A stretch of DNA of 64,000 nucleotides from Melastoma dodecandrum (GCA_029817715.1 JARUPY010000569.1:62001-126000), one strand, 5' to 3'. Positions 47,335-58,588 are shown, counted from the first letter of the stretch. Notes: a model not told the origin generated them from the sequence alone. Numbers and translations are program-made.

Positions 47335-47699
47335 TGTTGCGGATAGAACTCGAGGAAGCGATGAACAACCAAGAAAAGGAACCAAATTATCGAAACAAAC
47401 CGATAAAGAGAAGTAGGAGAAAATAAAAGCTTTACTAGAAAAATTGATTCGCCACACTAAACACAATCGTTGATCCTCTATTTATAGAGGTCTAAAATCA
47501 GATGAATTAACACAACTCTTCGTGAAACACTATGACCCTTCGTGATCCTTTGCGACCCTTCATGATCCAACCGTTGTGACCCTTCGTGATCCTTTGTGAC
47601 CCTTCATGATCCTCAATTAATTGATGTAACTCTTCAAGAATTGATGTACTGCTTCACGAGCCATTGCAACTCCGCAATAACTACGAGTTGTCTCCATTA
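47335..47699 (-). repeat. 5' LTR of the copia element
   Basis: 365 bp, nearly identical to 42689-43096 except for one missing 43-bp unit and scattered changes. The TGTTGCGG end faces the primer-binding site. Confidence 0.88.
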
Positions 47700-48511
47700 A
47701 AAACCTTTCGTAAAGACAGAAGGGGAATTTTGAAACTTTTATGCGGTGGGTCGACTGGCCATTGGTTGACTCTGTGACTAAGTTACATCTCCACGTTGCG
47801 AATTGTGTCTTGATTCTTTTTGCGACCTCTAGAGGTAATTTCATCTGTATTCCAAGATGTTTTGATGGTAGGGATGAACGTGTGCAGCAAGAATGTCGTG
47901 GGGTAACATTAAAGTGCCTTGTCTGTTACGGATGATGATTTTGGCGAGGTCTTGTATGTGATTGACACCGAGGTGTGTTACCCGGCTGTGATTTCGGAGG
48001 AGAACGGGGAAGTAGCGCCACCCGCGGTCGTTACCTTCTATTGTTGCCCGAGCGCTCCCGGAAGAGTGGGTGGGGACACATTACGGTAGTTCTGGCACCT
48101 GGTGGGAGTGTTGATTGGTGGAGGGACCCAGGGAAGTCGTGGTGTTTATTTACTTCAGCATTGAGTGCGAATTTATATATTATCTGCTGCGGTGATATCG
48201 GTTATATTTGAATAGGCTTATACACCTGTTGTTGGCTGCGTGATCTGCTTATATCTGTTGTTGTAATATTGTGGTTATTGTTGGAGATGTTTTATTATTG
48301 ATGTCGGAATTGGCGGGTCGCGTCGATTCATGAAAAGACTTTTTTTCAAAACCTATACATGTTAGGATGAATTCAGAGGTCACATTGTTTTCTCGTGTGT
48401 GCAAGGATAAAGCGTACTCGGCCTTTATTTTGTTCTATTTGCCTCGTTTTCTAAGCGGGCTTCACACTATTGTCAAGCTCATATATTGTAACATGTTGTA
48501 GTTGATTACTA
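47700..48511. other. Spacer between the two retrotransposons
   Basis: About 800 bp with no recognisable gene. It ends in TACTA (48507-48511), the left target-site copy of the large element. Confidence 0.5.
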
Positions 48512-49200
48512 TGTTGGAAAAGCTTTTGATGATGAGCCAGACCTATGTGCCACAGAAGGTCGAACATTCTTGGCTTTGATGATGAGCCTGACCCTCTGTA
48601 CTACAGAAGGTCGAACATTCTATTCTACAGAAGCTTCTTATGTTAAGGGCTTTATGTAAGAATTATTCTTGTAATTAAATGATTAGTTATCAATTATTTA
48701 ATTACGAAATATATATTATCTGATTAAGATATTCGTCTAATCAGATTACCATGATTTGATTTTCAAATAATCATATTGGAGATAATATTTCTTGTAGAAG
48801 GAAATGTATCTTCTATATATGGAAAGGTTCTATTATTTGGTCTACAGGCTTCTGTAAGCTTACTTGATCAACATACGAACATTATTTGATTGCAAATCAC
48901 CACCACCTGTCCAGATACACTCTCACGTGTGTTTTTATCAGGATGGAATTGACTTCAAGTCATTTGGAAACAAATCAACGATTGTTTCCACCTGTAGAAG
49001 GTTATCAAGCAGAACCTTCTGCGATACCTTCTGTGGTGCACTATTCATGGAAAATATATCATGATCTTATTCTGATTTATTTTCTGAATGCTTGCACGTG
49101 TATATCATTCTGTTTATTATGTAAACTAACTTTTAATTTCTTATTTTGCAGATTACGTTTTTATATTTTCCCTTTTGTATTTTACTCTTTGAACCGTGTG

Positions 49201-49209
49201 TATAAATAG
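49201..49209 (+). promoter_or_regulatory. TATA box of the 5' LTR
   Basis: TATAAATAG is followed about 30 bp later by CCATTGTAAACACATCACAACG, a plausible transcription start region. The same box occurs in the 3' LTR at 59717-59725. Confidence 0.7.
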
Positions 49210-49562
49210 CCACGCCCTCTCCCATTGTAAACACATCACAACGAATCCATCCATCCCATTCTGTCCAGAGAGAGCGTGAGCTTGAGCTTGCTTTAGTTCT
49301 TTCATTCGTTTTGAGTTAGTCACACGAGGAGCACTAGCGACGGATGGCTGCATCGTTGGTGAAACCTTCTGGGAGAGTGACTTGGGGGCTCGAGGAACTC
49401 GGTTGGAAGCTGCGAGACGTTGTTGGAAGCGTGTGTACGTGGGCAACGTGCAGCGGGCCGGAGAGAAGGGCTGAACCTCGGGAGCACAGAAGGTGAGGGA
49501 CTGACCAGCTTCTGTTGTGTAGAACTCTGTGTGCAGGAACCTAGGACGGAGGCTGCCGTCTG

Positions 49563-49675
49563 CTTGCGTGGGGTTTGCCACGTGCTTGCGTGGGGTTTGC
49601 CGCGTGCTTGCGCAGGGTATGCTGCGTGCTTGCGTAGGGTATGCTACGTGCTTGTGTGGGGTACGCCACATAGTC
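49563..49675 (+). repeat. 22-bp CpG-rich tandem array in the 5' LTR
   Basis: About five units of CGTGCTTGCGTGGGGTTTGC plus two variable bases, drifting toward CTTGTGTGGGGTACGCC. The same array lies at about 60080-60190 in the 3' LTR. It sits downstream of the TATA box, so it would be in the transcribed leader. Confidence 0.8.
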
Positions 49676-50144
49676 GCTATCTCGAGGAGATCGTGCAGGT
49701 CGTGTGGAGCCGCCGGAGGGAAAATCCATCCTTGAACAGGGGTCGCTGTTCGCTTGCGTAGGGTCCGCTACGTGCTCGCGTGGGGTACGCCACGAAGTCG
49801 TTTTCCTTAAGAGGATTGCGCATTTGCTACCTAGTTAGTCACGTTAACGCGTGCAACCTTCTGTTGTACATAATCTTCGGATCTGTATAACCTCCTGTAG
49901 AGCAGAACCTTAAGGTCTGAATCTACTTTAGTGCAGAACCTTACGGTCTGTACAACTCTCTGTAGTACAGAACCCTACGGGTCTGTGCATACATTTTCCT
50001 GGTCACTTTTACTACAGAACCTCACGGTCTGTTCAGTAAAAGGTCGACTACCCTTGGTACAGAATCTTTTAGATCTGTGCTTCTCAACTAAGTCATTTTC
50101 CTATACAGAACCTTCTGTTGTGGATTGACATACTCGGTACAGAA

Positions 50145-50500
50145 CCCTTTGGTCTGTGTTGTGCCTAAGTCTCTTCGACACAGAACCCTTTGGTCTGTGT
50201 TGTGCCTGAGCTTCTTCGACACAGAACCCTCTGTGTTGTGCCTACCTTCTTCGACACAGAACCCTCTGTGTTGTGCCTAAGCTTCTTCGACACAGAACCC
50301 TCTGTGTTGTGCCTAAGCTTCTTCGACACAGAACCCTCTGTGTTGTGCCTACCTTCTTCGACACAGAACCCTCTGTGTTGTGCCTACCTTCTTCGACACA
50401 GAACCCTCTGTGTTGTGCCTTACCTTCTTCGACACAGAACCTTCTGGTCTGTGTTGTGCCTTACCTTCTTCGACACAGAACCTTCTCGTCTGTGTTGTGC
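50145..50500 (+). repeat. 35-bp dyad tandem array in the 5' LTR (9 units)
   Basis: The unit TTCTTCGACACAGAACCCTC followed by TGTGTTGTGCCTACC carries a perfect inverted repeat, CACAGA-ACCC-TCTGTG. Nine copies of TTCGACACAGAACC are counted. Long ORFs through this array are artefacts of the period and are not genes. Confidence 0.9.
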
Positions 50501-50945
50501 CTAAGTTACTATAGTACAGAACCTTCAGGTTTGTGCTACATAACGAGCCTCTACGGCACAGAACCTTCGGGTTTGTGCTACATAACGAGCCTCTACGGCA
50601 CAGAACCTTCTGGTCTGTGTTCTGCCACTCAAGCCTCTATTGTACAGAACCCTACGGGTTTGCTTTTGGTTGCTATCACTTGTGTAATTTGTACTGAGAT
50701 ACATTTGAGTGGAAACCATCCAAATATCTGGGTGAAGAGTGGACGTAAGCAATTTGCTGAACCACTATAAAAATCCTTGTGTCCATCAAACAAATTTGCG
50801 TACACAATCAAACGTTCTGTCTTACAGAAACTTACAGGCTCTGTTTAACAGAAGCTTTTCATTCCGCTGCGGGGTAAAACGAAAAAGGGTTAAAATCCAA
50901 TTTTGGTGATTAACACTAATTCACCCCCCCTCTTAGTGTAACAAT

Positions 50946-50957
50946 TGGTATCAGAGC
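50946..50957 (+). other. Primer-binding site (tRNA-iMet)
   Basis: TGGTATCAGAGC begins two bases after the 5' LTR. It complements the 3' end of initiator-Met tRNA. Confidence 0.93.
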
Positions 50958-51514
50958 GGGTTCAACAGAAGCTTAACAGCTTGTTGTAGATCCTTGAAAA
51001 GCTCTTTCCAGCTACACACTCTCTCCACAGAAGCTCTTAGCTCTGTGACTGTTGCTATTCTGTAGAAGCCTACGCTCTATCAGAATCAACCTGCTACTGC
51101 ACAGAAGCTTTAAGCTCTGTGAAAATCTACTTGGTTCTATTCTGTAGAAGCCTACGCTCTATCAGAATCAACCCGCTACTGCACAGAAGCTTTAAGCTCT
51201 GTGAAAATCTACTTGGTTCTATTCTGTAGAAGCTTACGCTCTATCAGAATTTAACCTCTGTTCCACAGAAGCACCTTGTTCTGTGAGAAACTATTTGTTC
51301 CTCTACTTTGTAGAAGCATACGGTACATTCTACAGAAGCATACGATCTGTAAACATCACGGTTGGCATTTTCTGCAGAAGCCTATCGCTCTGCGAATCCA
51401 ACAAGTACAGCTTGACAGCTGATTTCTACCCAACAGAAGCTTGCTTCTTTGTTGAGGTTCTATTCGTCAACATTCTGTTCTATAGAAGTTTTATACTCTA
51501 TACGAATTGAACAA
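50958..51514 (+). repeat. Repeat-rich leader with 82-bp tandem units
   Basis: TGTAGAAGC occurs at 51061, 51143 and 51225, exactly 82 bp apart, marking tandem units in which CACAGAAGCTT is followed by AAGCTCTGTG. Many other CAGAAGC...CTCTG pairs occur. All lie between the primer-binding site and the gag start. Confidence 0.85.
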
Positions 51515-54500
51515 ATGGCTGAAAACTATAATGTGCCTAAACCACATGTTGGGAATCCTCCCATTTTCGATGGTAAGAATTTTGCCTACTGGAAAATTCG
51601 TATGAGCGCATTTGTTGATGCTATTGACGAAGACTTATGGTCTTATATAGAAGATGGTCCTCCTTCTATACCAGAGAACCAACAATTTGATCGAGAAGGT
51701 CATCCTACACGGGAATACCTTAAGATCAGACGACTCACTAAAACGGCAAAGTATTTGATGTTCAATGCTATGTCAGAAGGTGAATTCGTCAAAGTTTCAA
51801 CTTGCACTTCGGGCAAGGAAATCTGGGATAAACTTGTCACCATGTATATTGGGACAGACCAGATAAGAGAAACTAAGGTGAATTTTTTAATTCATCAATA
51901 CGAAAACTTCACTATGAAGGCTGATGAATCTGTAGAACAAATGTTCCAGAGACTCAACCTTCTAGTTGATGCCCTAACTCATTTGGGCAAAACCTATCAA
52001 AATTCTGAACTAGTTCGAAAGGTTTTGCGTACTCTACCCAAATCATGGGAAGCCAAGAAAACGGCTATAGAGGAAGCTAAAGACCTCTCTATTCTTCGAC
52101 TAGATCAGTTGATGAGCTCCTTAATCTCGTATGAGATGGAAAGATCCTCTCAACCAGATATAAAGAGAGCACCTGTTGCTTTCAGAGCATCAGAAGAACC
52201 TACAGAAGGTTCGGATGATGAAGCAGAAGCTGATTCGGATGATGAACTCGCAATGATAGCTAAACGACTTTTGCGGTTCGCCTCCAAAAAGCGCTTCAAT
52301 AAGAGAAGCCAAAAACACATGGATCCAAAGTTGGTCACATGCTTTGAATGCAAAAAGAAAGGACACTACAAAACAGAATGTCCTTTACTTAAAGAAAAGG
52401 AGAAACCTTCTCCTAAATACAAGTTCAAGAAAGCAATAGCTTCTTGGGTAGAACTTGATGATTCTGATGATGAGGAAGCACAAGTGTGCCTCACAACTCA
52501 CACAGAAACTCAAAATGAACTTCATACCTGCTTTCAAACAGAAACTGTTGAAAGCGAATGGTATCTGGATAGTGGATGCTCCAGGCACATGACCGGAGAC
52601 CCATCCAAATTTTCCCAACTGACTCTACAATGTGGAGGGTCGGTTAAATTCGGTGACAATAGCAAAGGCTCTGTCATCGGCAAAGGTACCATTGGAAGTT
52701 CTGACTCCATGGTCATCGATGAGGTTCTGTTGGTTACAGAACTCAAACATAATTTGCTGAGCATTAGCCAGCTTTGTGACAAAGGTTATAAAATAACTTT
52801 TGATCAAGATAAGTGTTCCGGAGTCCTAAACAATGAAGTTCGCTTCATTGGGAACCGTAAAGGGAACATCTACACCTTGACTCAGAATAGCTTCTGTACT
52901 ACAGAAAGTTGCCTTCTGTCAGTCAAAGATGAAAGCCTACTATGGCATAGAAGGTTGGGACACTCCAACGTCAAATGCCTACTATGGCATTTGGTTAAGG
53001 GATTACCCAATATCCGTTTTGAGCATGACAGCTTCTGTGAAGCATGTTCTCTTGGAAAACAAACTAAGTCTTCATTCAAATCTAAGAATGAAGTCTCTAC
53101 TTCTCAACCTCTTGAACTTCTACATATGGATCTATTCGGACCTACTAGAGTTCAGATTGTTGGCGGTAGAAGGTACTGTATAGTTGTGGTGGATGACTAC
53201 TCTAGATACACGTGGGTTAAATTTCTAACTCACAAAAGCGATGCTTTTGAAACCTTCATTAAGCTAGCTAAGAAATTACAGAATGAAACTGGATCTTCTG
53301 TAAAGGCTATAAGAACGGATCATGGCACTGAGTTTGAAAACCATGACTTCGCTACTTTCTGTGACGAACAAGGTATCGATCACAATTTTTCTGCTCCTTA
53401 TACTCCTCAACAGAATGGAGTAGCAGAACGGAAAAATAGAACTCTAATAGACATGGCTAGAACCATGATGTGTGAGAGCTCTGCTCCACAGAACCTATGG
53501 GCAGAAGCTGTTAATACAGCCTGCTACATATCAAACAGGGTTCTACTTAGACCCATACTTGAGAAAACTCCCTATCAACTATATAGGGGGAGAAAACCGA
53601 ACATCTCCTATTTCTACTCCTTTGGAAGTCCTTGTTTTATCTTGAGACCTTCTAAGGACAATTTAGGAAAGTTCGAAGCTAAGACAGATGAGGGCATCTT
53701 TCTCGGATACTCTTTGTCTAGCAAAGCTTATAGAGTTCTAAACAAAAGAACTTCTACTATAGAGGAGTCTATTAATGTAAAAATTAATGACCTTCCTACT
53801 ATTATTACAAGAGATGTTATATCTCAAGAATCTACAGAAGATGCTGTAGAACCTCTACCCTCTACGAAAGAGAAGGGTGAACCTTCTGTTCATGAATCTA
53901 AAAATGATCTTGAACAAACAAATGATAATTATGAAGAACATTCTCATAATGATCAACAAAGTGATATTAGAGCTCCTGCTCTTTATCAAAGACGTCATCC
54001 TATAGACCAAGTTATAGGAGATCTTAACAGAGGCATACAGACTAGAAGCTCTGTAAATGCCTTCTATGAACACTCGGCTTTTCTATCACAGAAAGTGCCA
54101 GAGAATATTGATGAAGCTCTCAACGATCCAGATTGGATACTTGCTATGCAAGAGGAGCTTGAACAATTTGAACGGAGCAAAGTGTGGTCACTTGTTCCTA
54201 AACCTGGTAACCGTTCCATCATTGGGACTAAATGGGTTTTCAGGAACAAACTAAATGAGTCAGGCATTGTTGTGAGGAACAAAGCTCGGCTTGTTGCAAA
54301 AGGTACTCTCAACAAGAGGGTATCGACTTTGATGAGACGTTTGCTCCTGTAGCTCGTCTAGAGGCAATACGAATGTTATTAGCCTATGCTTGCTTTAACA
54401 ACTTTAAGTTGTATCAAATGGACGTAAAAAGTGCATTCCTCAATGGAGAAATCAAGGAAGAGGTCTATGTAAGTCAACCTCCTGGTTTCGAGGATCTGCA

Positions 54501-55620
54501 ACACAGAGACTACGTCTATAAACTCTCCAAAGCTCTATATGGCCTTAAACAGGCTCCTAGAGCATGGTATGAGAAACTTAGCTCCTTCCTTGTCGAAAAG
54601 GGCTACAATAGAGGAAGAGTAGATACTACTCTCTTTCTCAAACACAGAAGCAATCATCTCATTGTTGTCCAAATCTATGTCGATGACATTATCTTTGGAT
54701 CAACTGATGAAACGCTCTGTGCAGAATTCTCTAAACTCATGACAAGCGAGTTCGAGATGAGTATGATGGGAGAACTCACGTTCTTCCTTGGTTTACAAAT
54801 TCAGCAATCTGCAGAAGGTACTTTCTTACATAAAAAAAAGTACACTAAGCAGCTTCTGAAGAAATTCGGCCTAGAAGGCACGAAACCTTTGTCTACTCCA
54901 ATGGGCACAAATACTCAATTGGACAAAGACGAAAACGGTAAAGAAGTGGATAGTAAGCTCTACAGAAGCATGATAGGTTCTCTTCTGTACCTTACAGCTT
55001 CTAGACCTGACATACTGTTTAGTGTATGTCTCTGTGCTAGATTTCAATCAGCACCTAAAGAATCTCACATGACTGCGGTCAAGAGGATCTTTAGATATCT
55101 ACAGGGTTCTGTGAACCTAGGCATCTGGTATTCAAAGAAATCAAATTTTGATCTCATTGGATATTCTGATGCAGACTTCGCAGGAAGTAAGGTGGACAGA
55201 AAGAGTACAAGTGGTACTTGTCAGCTCATGGGAAACATGTTGATTTCATGGTTTTCCAAGAAGCAGACTTCTGTTGCCCTCTCCACTGCAGAAGCTGAGT
55301 ATATAGCAGCCGCAAGCTGCTGTGCACAACTCTTGTGGATGAAACAACAACTTGAGGACTACGGTCACTCATTTACAAAGATACCGATCAAATGTGATAA
55401 TACTAGTGCTATTAGCCTAGCTAAGAATCCAGTATATCACTCGAGATCGAAGCATATCGAACTCAGACATCACTTTCTGAGAGATAATGTACAACAGGGT
55501 TCTGTTAATGTAGAATACATTAACACCGAACACCAATTGGCTGATATCTTTACTAAACCTCTGGATAAAGAAAAATTTTTCTTTTTCAGAAGCGAGTTAG
55601 GAATATGTCATCCTATATAA
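51515..55620 (+). pseudogene. gag-pol polyprotein of the Sirevirus, one frameshift
   Basis: The likely start is the Met at 51515 (MAENYNVPKP); the open frame begins at 51449. Gag (UBN2-like, FDGKNFAYWKIRM) ends with a CCHC knuckle, CFECKKKGHYKTEC, at 52340-52381. Protease DSG is at 52568-52576. The integrase zinc finger (LWHRRLGH...CEACSLGK) precedes the catalytic core, with Asp in HMDLFGP, Asp in RTDHGTEF and Glu in NGVAERKNRT. Reverse transcriptase begins near [12 protein letters not shown] one-base loss near 54,303 shifts the frame and leads to a stop at 54352. The rest continues in another frame through [18 protein letters not shown] (54676-54687), [12 protein letters not shown] of RNase H and ADIFTKPL to 55620. 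No other break was seen, so this is a nearly intact copy that lost pol recently, or a sequencing error. Confidence 0.93.
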
Positions 55621-55670
55621 TGTCTTTCATAAGACAACGAAAAGTTAAGTAAGTACTTCAGAAACTTACT

Positions 55671-55990
55671 ACAGAAGGTACATAAGTGTACACTCTATAA
55701 CAGAAGGTGCAAACCTCTGTTTCTACACTACAGAGGGTACATATTCGTACACCTCACTATAGAAGGAAGAATATTAAACTTTCTATATAATAGAAGGTTG
55801 AATTTCATCATCTATCAAACAGAAGGTACATACTTGTACAATTCATACAGAAGGAATAATCCTCTGTTTCTATACTACAGAAGGTACAACGTCGTACACT
55901 TCACTATAGAAGGTCGTATATTTAGCTTTCTACACAATAGAAGGTTAAAATCCACCATCTATCTTACAGAAGGTATAACAACATGTATAC
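55671..55990 (+). repeat. 148-bp tandem module between pol and the extra ORF
   Basis: ACAGAAGGTACATA begins at 55671 and 55819, and a further partial copy starts at 55966 (about 148-bp period). Each module holds short GTAC..GTAC dyads: GTACATAAGTGTAC, GTACATATTCGTAC, GTACATACTTGTAC and GTACAACGTCGTAC. It also holds ACAGAAGG and CCTCTGT words. Confidence 0.85.
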
Positions 55991-56475
55991 CTTAAATCTA
56001 AATTCAGTAATTTCCAACTAATCGGAAATTTACTTATGGAGATATCGAATATCATCCAATAAAATATTTAGATATAATCAGAAGCAAATAAAACATTTGT
56101 TTTGATCTATATCGTCCCTATTAGGAAATTAAAAATCCTAATAATTTATATTTGGATACAACACTCCATTATATTTGGCTCTTCTATGATGAAGAAGCTT
56201 CAACAGAAGGTGACAAAGGATTTACTTGCCCTGAAAAGCAAACTGCCTCACTCGAATTAAATCAAGGAAATAAAATTTCCTTCCCTCTTGTCTCTGATGC
56301 ATGTCAGCTTGATATGACATCTCAAAAGCGGGAAAATATTTTATTCCCATTAACCACCTTTGTGAGCCAACTTAAAAACCCAAAACCGTCACCTCCTTCT
56401 TCCTCACCACTTTCAGATCATCGCATCTCCTTTCTTTTTGCCCGAAAACTCCCAGACCTTCGGTCTTCATCACCC

Positions 56476-58290
56476 ATGGCACCCAAGGCAAAATCCTTGA
56501 GGAAAAAGGCTAAGGCCGGAAGAAAGAAGGCTCGCGCCTCTGGATCGGAGAAGCCTGCATCATCTGCGAGCAGGACTCCATCCCCTTCCTCGCCGGAGAA
56601 ACCCATCTCTCCTGCGAAGGAACAGACCATTCCTGCTGTTGTCGAGACCCACGATGACATGCAACCACTCTCCAAGGACAAGGGACTTGAAAAAGCCCAA
56701 ATCCAAGTGGAAGAGAAAGCAAATGAGGGATCCCTGGTCGCTGCGACAAAGGAACTCCCTGACCCTGAACCCTCTGCCAAGGGTTCTACTGCAGCTGATG
56801 ACATTGATGCATCAAAGGTCACCACTCCTGAGGAGAATGCTGAGTCTGATAAGGAGGTGGAAGTGCCCCTTGTCGATGACGCACCAGAGGAACCAGATGA
56901 GGAAGCTCCTGCCCTTGTCATCTCTGTCTCCCCTGACCTCAAGCAGAAAGGCGTTGCCTCTGCTGCACAGAAGGCTACCCAGAAGCCTGCAGCACCCTCT
57001 GGAACAAAGCTTCTCCATGATGCCATCAAGTCAGGAGGTGTATCCTCACGGACTAGGCTGAAACGGAAAGAGCCCGAGACTGTCAGCACCTCTCTTGTCA
57101 AAGCGGCTGCAAAGAAAACCAAGTCCCCAGAGAAATCTGTGGACACCTTCACTGAGGGGCTGGATACCTTCATATTTCCGGTAAACCCTCTAGTCTCTAG
57201 AAAGGAGATAGAAACTGTGCTTGCCGATACCAAATTGCCCAAATGTGATGCTGCTGGTCGACAGTTCGCTGCCTTCAAGCGCATTGATTTTAATTGGTTT
57301 AAGGCAAATGATCTTGACATTGCTCCATTGCTTGAGAAAGTTGGTTTGAAAAACTTCTGTGAGACATATGCAGAGGTGGCCGTTTCTCGCCTGAGAGAGT
57401 TCTATGGTAACATTACGTTCCATGAACAAGGACCTCATGTCAAGTTCATCAAAACAGTGATTGAAGGGGTTCCGCTTGTCTTCTCTGCACATGATGTTAA
57501 CCAATTGTTTGGCTGTGAGGAATATGACCCACTGTCAGATCTTGGAAAGGAGGAATCCTACAGCATCATCATGGGAGAAAGAGTCCAGTCGGACAAATAC
57601 CTGGAGTCCACAAAGCTGGAACTCAAGACTCGTGTATTGCATCGAGTTGTGCTATTCTGCCTCTTACCAAGGACCGGGAGCATCGACACCATCACCTCAA
57701 TTGATGCGTCACTAATGGCTCACATTATGAAGGGAATCCCTTTCAACATTGGCTTGCTGGTGTTCTCGCACATGAAACGTTGCTGCAATACAACAGGAAA
57801 GGCTCTGCCTTATGGCCAGGTAATTGCCGGCCTTCTTAAGCTTGCCCGTGTTTCTACTGATGCATCTACTTTCCAAGAGAAATGGAAGGTTGGTACCTTT
57901 GGGCACCAGATCATAGCTAGCATGCATTATGTAAGGAAGGGCTCCTCCTGGACTCTCAAATTGAAGTCACAGGACACCACTGAGGATGATGAGGATAAGC
58001 CCCTGTCTGCCAGAATGTCCAGAAAGGCTGCTACTGCACCTTCTGCTTCTGCCTCTGCAGCTAAGGCTCCTTCAGCACAGAGACAGCCCAAGTCCTCTGC
58101 TGAGATGACCATCCTCCTGGAACAAACTGCTCTCCTCAAGGACCTCCAGCAGAAGGCTGTGGCCAATGAGGAAGATATGCGCATCCTACGCAAAATGGTA
58201 GAGAATCTGACTCGCGAGCTGGAACGTCAAGCAAAGGTTATCCGTGATAATCTTGATGCAGTCCCTTCTGAGGAGGAAGAGGAAAAATGA
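56476..58290 (+). CDS. Extra ORF of the Sirevirus (604 aa), plant-transposon-protein-like
   Basis: The open frame begins at 56152, but the Met at 56476 (CCCATGGC context, MAPKAKSLRKKAKAGRKKAR) is the likelier start. Residues 1 to about 220 are low-complexity, lysine-, serine- and acid-rich, with basic clusters (SRTRLKRKEPE) that could be nuclear signals. Residues about 220-490 form a globular block (FAAFKRIDFNWFKANDL, SRLREFYGNITFHEQG, GLLVFSHMKRC). This resembles the putative plant transposon protein domain often found in SIRE/Maximus extra ORFs. Residues about 540-590 are a predicted coiled coil, ending in an acidic tail. Unlike an envelope protein, it has no clear signal peptide or transmembrane helix. 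The frame has no lesion even though pol is broken. Confidence 0.85.
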   Translation: MAPKAKSLRKKAKAGRKKARASGSEKPASSASRTPSPSSPEKPISPAKEQTIPAVVETHDDMQPLSKDKGLEKAQIQVEEKANEGSLVAATKELPDPEPSAKGSTAADDIDASKVTTPEENAESDKEVEVPLVDDAPEEPDEEAPALVISVSPDLKQKGVASAAQKATQKPAAPSGTKLLHDAIKSGGVSSRTRLKRKEPETVSTSLVKAAAKKTKSPEKSVDTFTEGLDTFIFPVNPLVSRKEIETVLADTKLPKCDAAGRQFAAFKRIDFNWFKANDLDIAPLLEKVGLKNFCETYAEVAVSRLREFYGNITFHEQGPHVKFIKTVIEGVPLVFSAHDVNQLFGCEEYDPLSDLGKEESYSIIMGERVQSDKYLESTKLELKTRVLHRVVLFCLLPRTGSIDTITSIDASLMAHIMKGIPFNIGLLVFSHMKRCCNTTGKALPYGQVIAGLLKLARVSTDASTFQEKWKVGTFGHQIIASMHYVRKGSSWTLKLKSQDTTEDDEDKPLSARMSRKAATAPSASASAAKAPSAQRQPKSSAEMTILLEQTALLKDLQQKAVANEEDMRILRKMVENLTRELERQAKVIRDNLDAVPSEEEEEK

Positions 58291-58588
58291 AATCTCTTGA
58301 TGTTCTCTCTTTTCTGCATTTCTAGCTAGACCAAAAACTGATTTCTATGGTCTTCTAGATTGTAATAAGTGCCACCTCGTGGACACATTTCCTTTTAGCA
58401 GTATGGTATTGAACTTTCTGTTACACCTTCTGCACCACATTCTGCATGATGGTTTTTGAACCCTCTGTTCTACCCTCTGCAAGAATTAAAACTACCCTCT
58501 GCACGTTGGTCATGAACACTATGTCATACCTTCTGCAAGAAATTTACTCTTCTTTATCAACCTACATTCATCTTCTTTTTGATGTGAC

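Larger units (their letters stand above)
42689..47699 (-). mobile_element. Ty1/copia LTR retrotransposon, 5.0 kb, decayed
   Basis: Two direct LTRs (42689-43096 and 47335-47699) flank copia-order coding relics on the minus strand. The same 5 bp, AAAAC, flanks the element at 42684-42688 and 47700-47704. A primer-binding site lies inside the right LTR, which is therefore the 5' LTR. With these TSDs the LTR ends on the coding strand are TA...CA instead of TG...CA. If the canonical TGGAGAC start is used, no TSD is seen. Confidence 0.85.
48512..50943 (+). repeat. 5' LTR (2,432 bp)
   Basis: The boundaries come from comparison with 59046-61495, the TACTA duplication and the primer-binding site two bases after the end. 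It contains the promoter, a CpG-rich 22-bp array and a 35-bp dyad array. Confidence 0.95.

Noticed and set aside
50145..50500. CRISPR-like array (35-bp direct repeats with dyads)
   Set aside because: There are no unique spacers, the units are contiguous and inside a plant retrotransposon LTR. CRISPR arrays do not occur in plant nuclear genomes.
50190..50770. Long plus-strand ORFs (104-165 codons) with RHRTLCVVP / FDTEPSVLCL repeats
   Set aside because: They are read-through of the 35-bp LTR array, open in several frames at once and duplicated in the other LTR. The period and lack of stops explain them; they are not genes.
56418..57320. 300-codon minus-strand ORF opposite the Sirevirus extra ORF
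   Set aside because: It is a shadow of the low-complexity Ser/Lys/Glu-rich sense frame, with Ser-rich translation and no motif.
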